From NCBI GenBank assembly GCA_947491475.1, contig CANLKN010000019.1, positions 1 through 46,592 of the forward strand: a stretch of 46,592 nucleotides of DNA. Direction: 5' to 3'. Under the pieces are notes generated by a model that saw nothing but the letters and a program-made list of their open reading frames with translations, had not been told where the DNA came from and searched no databases. Origin of the DNA: Akkermansiaceae bacterium (GTDB taxonomy: Bacteria > Verrucomicrobiota > Verrucomicrobiia > Verrucomicrobiales > Akkermansiaceae). Both the position numbers and the translations under genes were made by a program. Of the stretch, positions 45,422-46,592 are shown in pieces (the stretch's first letter is position 1; each line of letters begins with the position of its first letter).

Positions 45422-45712
45422 GTCCGGAGTTCGCGCTTTAGCGTGAATTCTTCACTTCTGGCGCTCCGCCCTGCGGGATCAAGCTGAAGCTTGAACTCCG
45501 GACGGTCCTGTCCGTGGGGAAAAGACGGTCCGGAGTTCGCGCTTCAGCGTGATTCTTCGTTTCTTTCGCCCCGCCCTGCGGGATCAAGCTGAAGCTTGAA
45601 CTCCGGACGGTCCTGTCCGTGGGAAAAGACGGTCCGGAGTTCGCGCTTTAGCGTGATTCTTCGTTTCTTTCGCCCCGCCCTGCGGGATCAAGCTGAAGCT
45701 TGAACTCCGGAC
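45422..45712. repeat. Three tandem copies of a long palindromic repeat
   Basis: The gap 45381-45864 has no gene before 45865. It holds three copies at about 45422-45503, 45528-45608 and 45632-45712, with periods of 106 and 104 bases. Each begins GTCCGGAGTTCGCGCTT, has a less conserved centre with CCGCCCTGCGGG, and ends GCTTGAACTCCGGAC. The ends are long imperfect inverted repeats, so each unit could form a stem of about 24 bases. Copies 1 and 2 are followed by GGTCCTGTCCGTGGG; copy 3 is not. Copies 2 and 3 are almost identical, copy 1 is more diverged. This looks like REP/BIME-type repetitive DNA. Confidence 0.88.
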
Positions 45713-45743
45713 GGTCGCATGGCGGGACGGATCCGCTCCAATT

Positions 45744-45777
45744 TCGATGTTCGACGTTGGAAGTTCAACGTTCAACG
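45744..45777. repeat. Degenerate short tandem repeat
   Basis: Directly after the palindromic array is a run of related 6-8 base units of the form A-C/T-GTTCGA, ACGTTGGA, AGTTCA and ACGTTCA. It is too short and degenerate to be a coding or CRISPR feature. I recall similar GTTCGACGTT-like runs between genes in this phylum, but could not check. The remaining bases up to 45864 should hold the promoter of the surface-protein gene; I see no box strong enough to assign. Confidence 0.5.
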
Positions 45778-45864
45778 CCCCTCCATCCCGTGTTTACGTG
45801 AATGGACAATCTTTCGGGGAATGACAGCTTGAATCGTCTGAATCTAAAAAATCCACCAACACTG

Positions 45865-46592
45865 ATGAAAAATAAATCCACGTTCCGCCCCTTCGCCGCC
45901 ATTTGCTGCGGCTTCACCGCCACCGCCTTCGCCGTCACCATTCCGCCGGATGTCGCCCTCACCGGCGGCACGGACGCCAACAACTACACCGTCACCGCCG
46001 TCAACGCCGGGGTCAACGGCTGGGGCACCTTCACCGGCACCTTCGACGCCGCCAGCCAGTTCCTCATCTCGCCCAGCACCGCCAGCGGGCCGCTCACCTT
46101 CGACGGCGTGATCTCCGGGGTCAACGGCATCCAGGTCCAGCCCACGAGCAGCAATCCGGTCATCTTTAATGGTGCCAATTCGTTTGCCGGCGCGCTCAAC
46201 CTCAATGGCGCATGGATGCGCATCGGCAACGACTCGGCACTTGGCACAACAGCTGGCGGCACCAACATGGTTACTTGGAACGGAGCAGCCTCCTATCTCG
46301 ACCTCAACGGGCATACCGTCACGGGCGAAACCCTCGGCAATGAGTTCGTAAACAGCCAACTTCTGAATTCCTCGGCCACGACCGCAACATGGACCGGAGC
46401 CATTAACCTCTGGGCACAAACCCGCTTCAGTGCAACCGGAGCCGGAAACCTTGTCGTCTCTGGAAATCTCGCTCAAGGCGGGACCGTTCAGGTGGACGCC
46501 AGCGGCGGCGGACACGTGATACTCTCGGGCAACAACACCAACACCGGATGGATCGTTGTGGCCAATTCGCGTTTGCTCGCAGGCAGTGCCCA
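45865..46592 (+). CDS. Autotransporter-associated beta-strand-repeat surface protein, 3' end outside the window
   Basis: An open frame runs from ATG 45865 to the window end with no stop, 242 codons visible. The start MKNKSTFRPFAAICCGFTAT leads to a signal peptide cleaved near AFAVTIPP. The rest is rich in Gly, Asn, Thr and Ala with short beta-strand-like periods: FNGANSFAGALNLNGAWMRI, YLDLNGHTVTGETLGN, and VILSGNNTNTGWIVVANSRL. The last closely resembles the autotransporter-associated beta-strand repeat (Leu-x-Gly-x-Asn-x-Tyr-x-Gly). Such proteins are often very long, secreted and end in a sorting or beta-barrel domain that would lie outside the window. It follows the two-component genes and may be a target, though repeats separate them. 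Confidence 0.75.
   Translation, partial: MKNKSTFRPFAAICCGFTATAFAVTIPPDVALTGGTDANNYTVTAVNAGVNGWGTFTGTFDAASQFLISPSTASGPLTFDGVISGVNGIQVQPTSSNPVIFNGANSFAGALNLNGAWMRIGNDSALGTTAGGTNMVTWNGAASYLDLNGHTVTGETLGNEFVNSQLLNSSATTATWTGAINLWAQTRFSATGAGNLVVSGNLAQGGTVQVDASGGGHVILSGNNTNTGWIVVANSRLLAGSA

Noticed and set aside
45422-45712. Repeat array considered as a CRISPR
   Set aside because: Units of about 81 bases with nearly identical intervening bases and no unique spacers; no cas genes seen.

Overview
This window is an accessory carbohydrate-degradation locus of a high-GC bacterium, most likely a member of the Verrucomicrobiota. I infer this from the dense glycoside hydrolase genes without SusC/SusD partners, two URO-D-fold proteins inside the sugar cluster, a sulfatase with a Cys-Cys-Pro-Thr-Arg active site, an autotransporter-type beta-strand-repeat surface protein, and intergenic palindromic repeats. 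There is no rRNA or housekeeping gene, so placement below phylum is not possible. Everything is read from sequence; no database search was run.

Layout. (1) 1-9461, plus strand: a tightly packed operon entering from the left edge with a GH29 alpha-L-fucosidase (5' end outside the window), a URO-D-fold protein, a GH78 alpha-L-rhamnosidase, a GPH-type sugar:cation symporter and a secreted GH2 beta-galactosidase with a C-terminal F5/8-type domain. (2) 9475-10587: a short minus-strand gene remnant, an AraC-family regulator and a divergent promoter with a direct repeat. (3) 10588-19966, plus: RraA-like aldolase, a second URO-D-fold protein, enolase-superfamily sugar-acid dehydratase, SDR dehydrogenase, secreted GH2 and a GH106-like enzyme. 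(4) 19947-20404, minus: a scar made of the 3' end of a glycosidase gene, about 95% identical to the one at 40.6-40.8 kb, joined out of frame to an internal piece of a sodium:solute symporter. (5) 20469-36419, plus: GH36, sulfatase, GH36, GH36, GH2, GH2, all exported; the first two GH36 genes are paralogues with a duplicated upstream element. (6) 41575-36522, minus: a beta-propeller glycosidase, a 26-codon symporter remnant, a lipoprotein aldose epimerase and an exported double-GH43 protein. (7) 41723-45380, plus: a propeller-type sensor histidine kinase and its NarL-type response regulator. (8) 45381-45864: three copies of a long palindromic repeat and a degenerate short repeat. (9) 45865 to the end: the start of a beta-strand-repeat surface protein.

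How it may work together (inference). Exported GH36, GH2, GH43 and sulfatase enzymes trim a branched, probably sulfated galactose-containing glycan. The symporter takes up the products. Enzymes without signal peptides (GH78, GH106-like; GH29 unknown) release L-rhamnose and L-fucose. The dehydratase, SDR and RraA-like aldolase would form a non-phosphorylated route for the derived sugar acid. The two URO-D-fold proteins suggest a methyl-transfer step, possibly on O-methylated sugars. The AraC regulator and the two-component system are the local control elements.

The points most worth a second look are the GH2 enzyme with an extra domain between its two catalytic residues, the pair of URO-D proteins, the shared upstream motif, the glycosidase/symporter scars, and the palindromic repeats.
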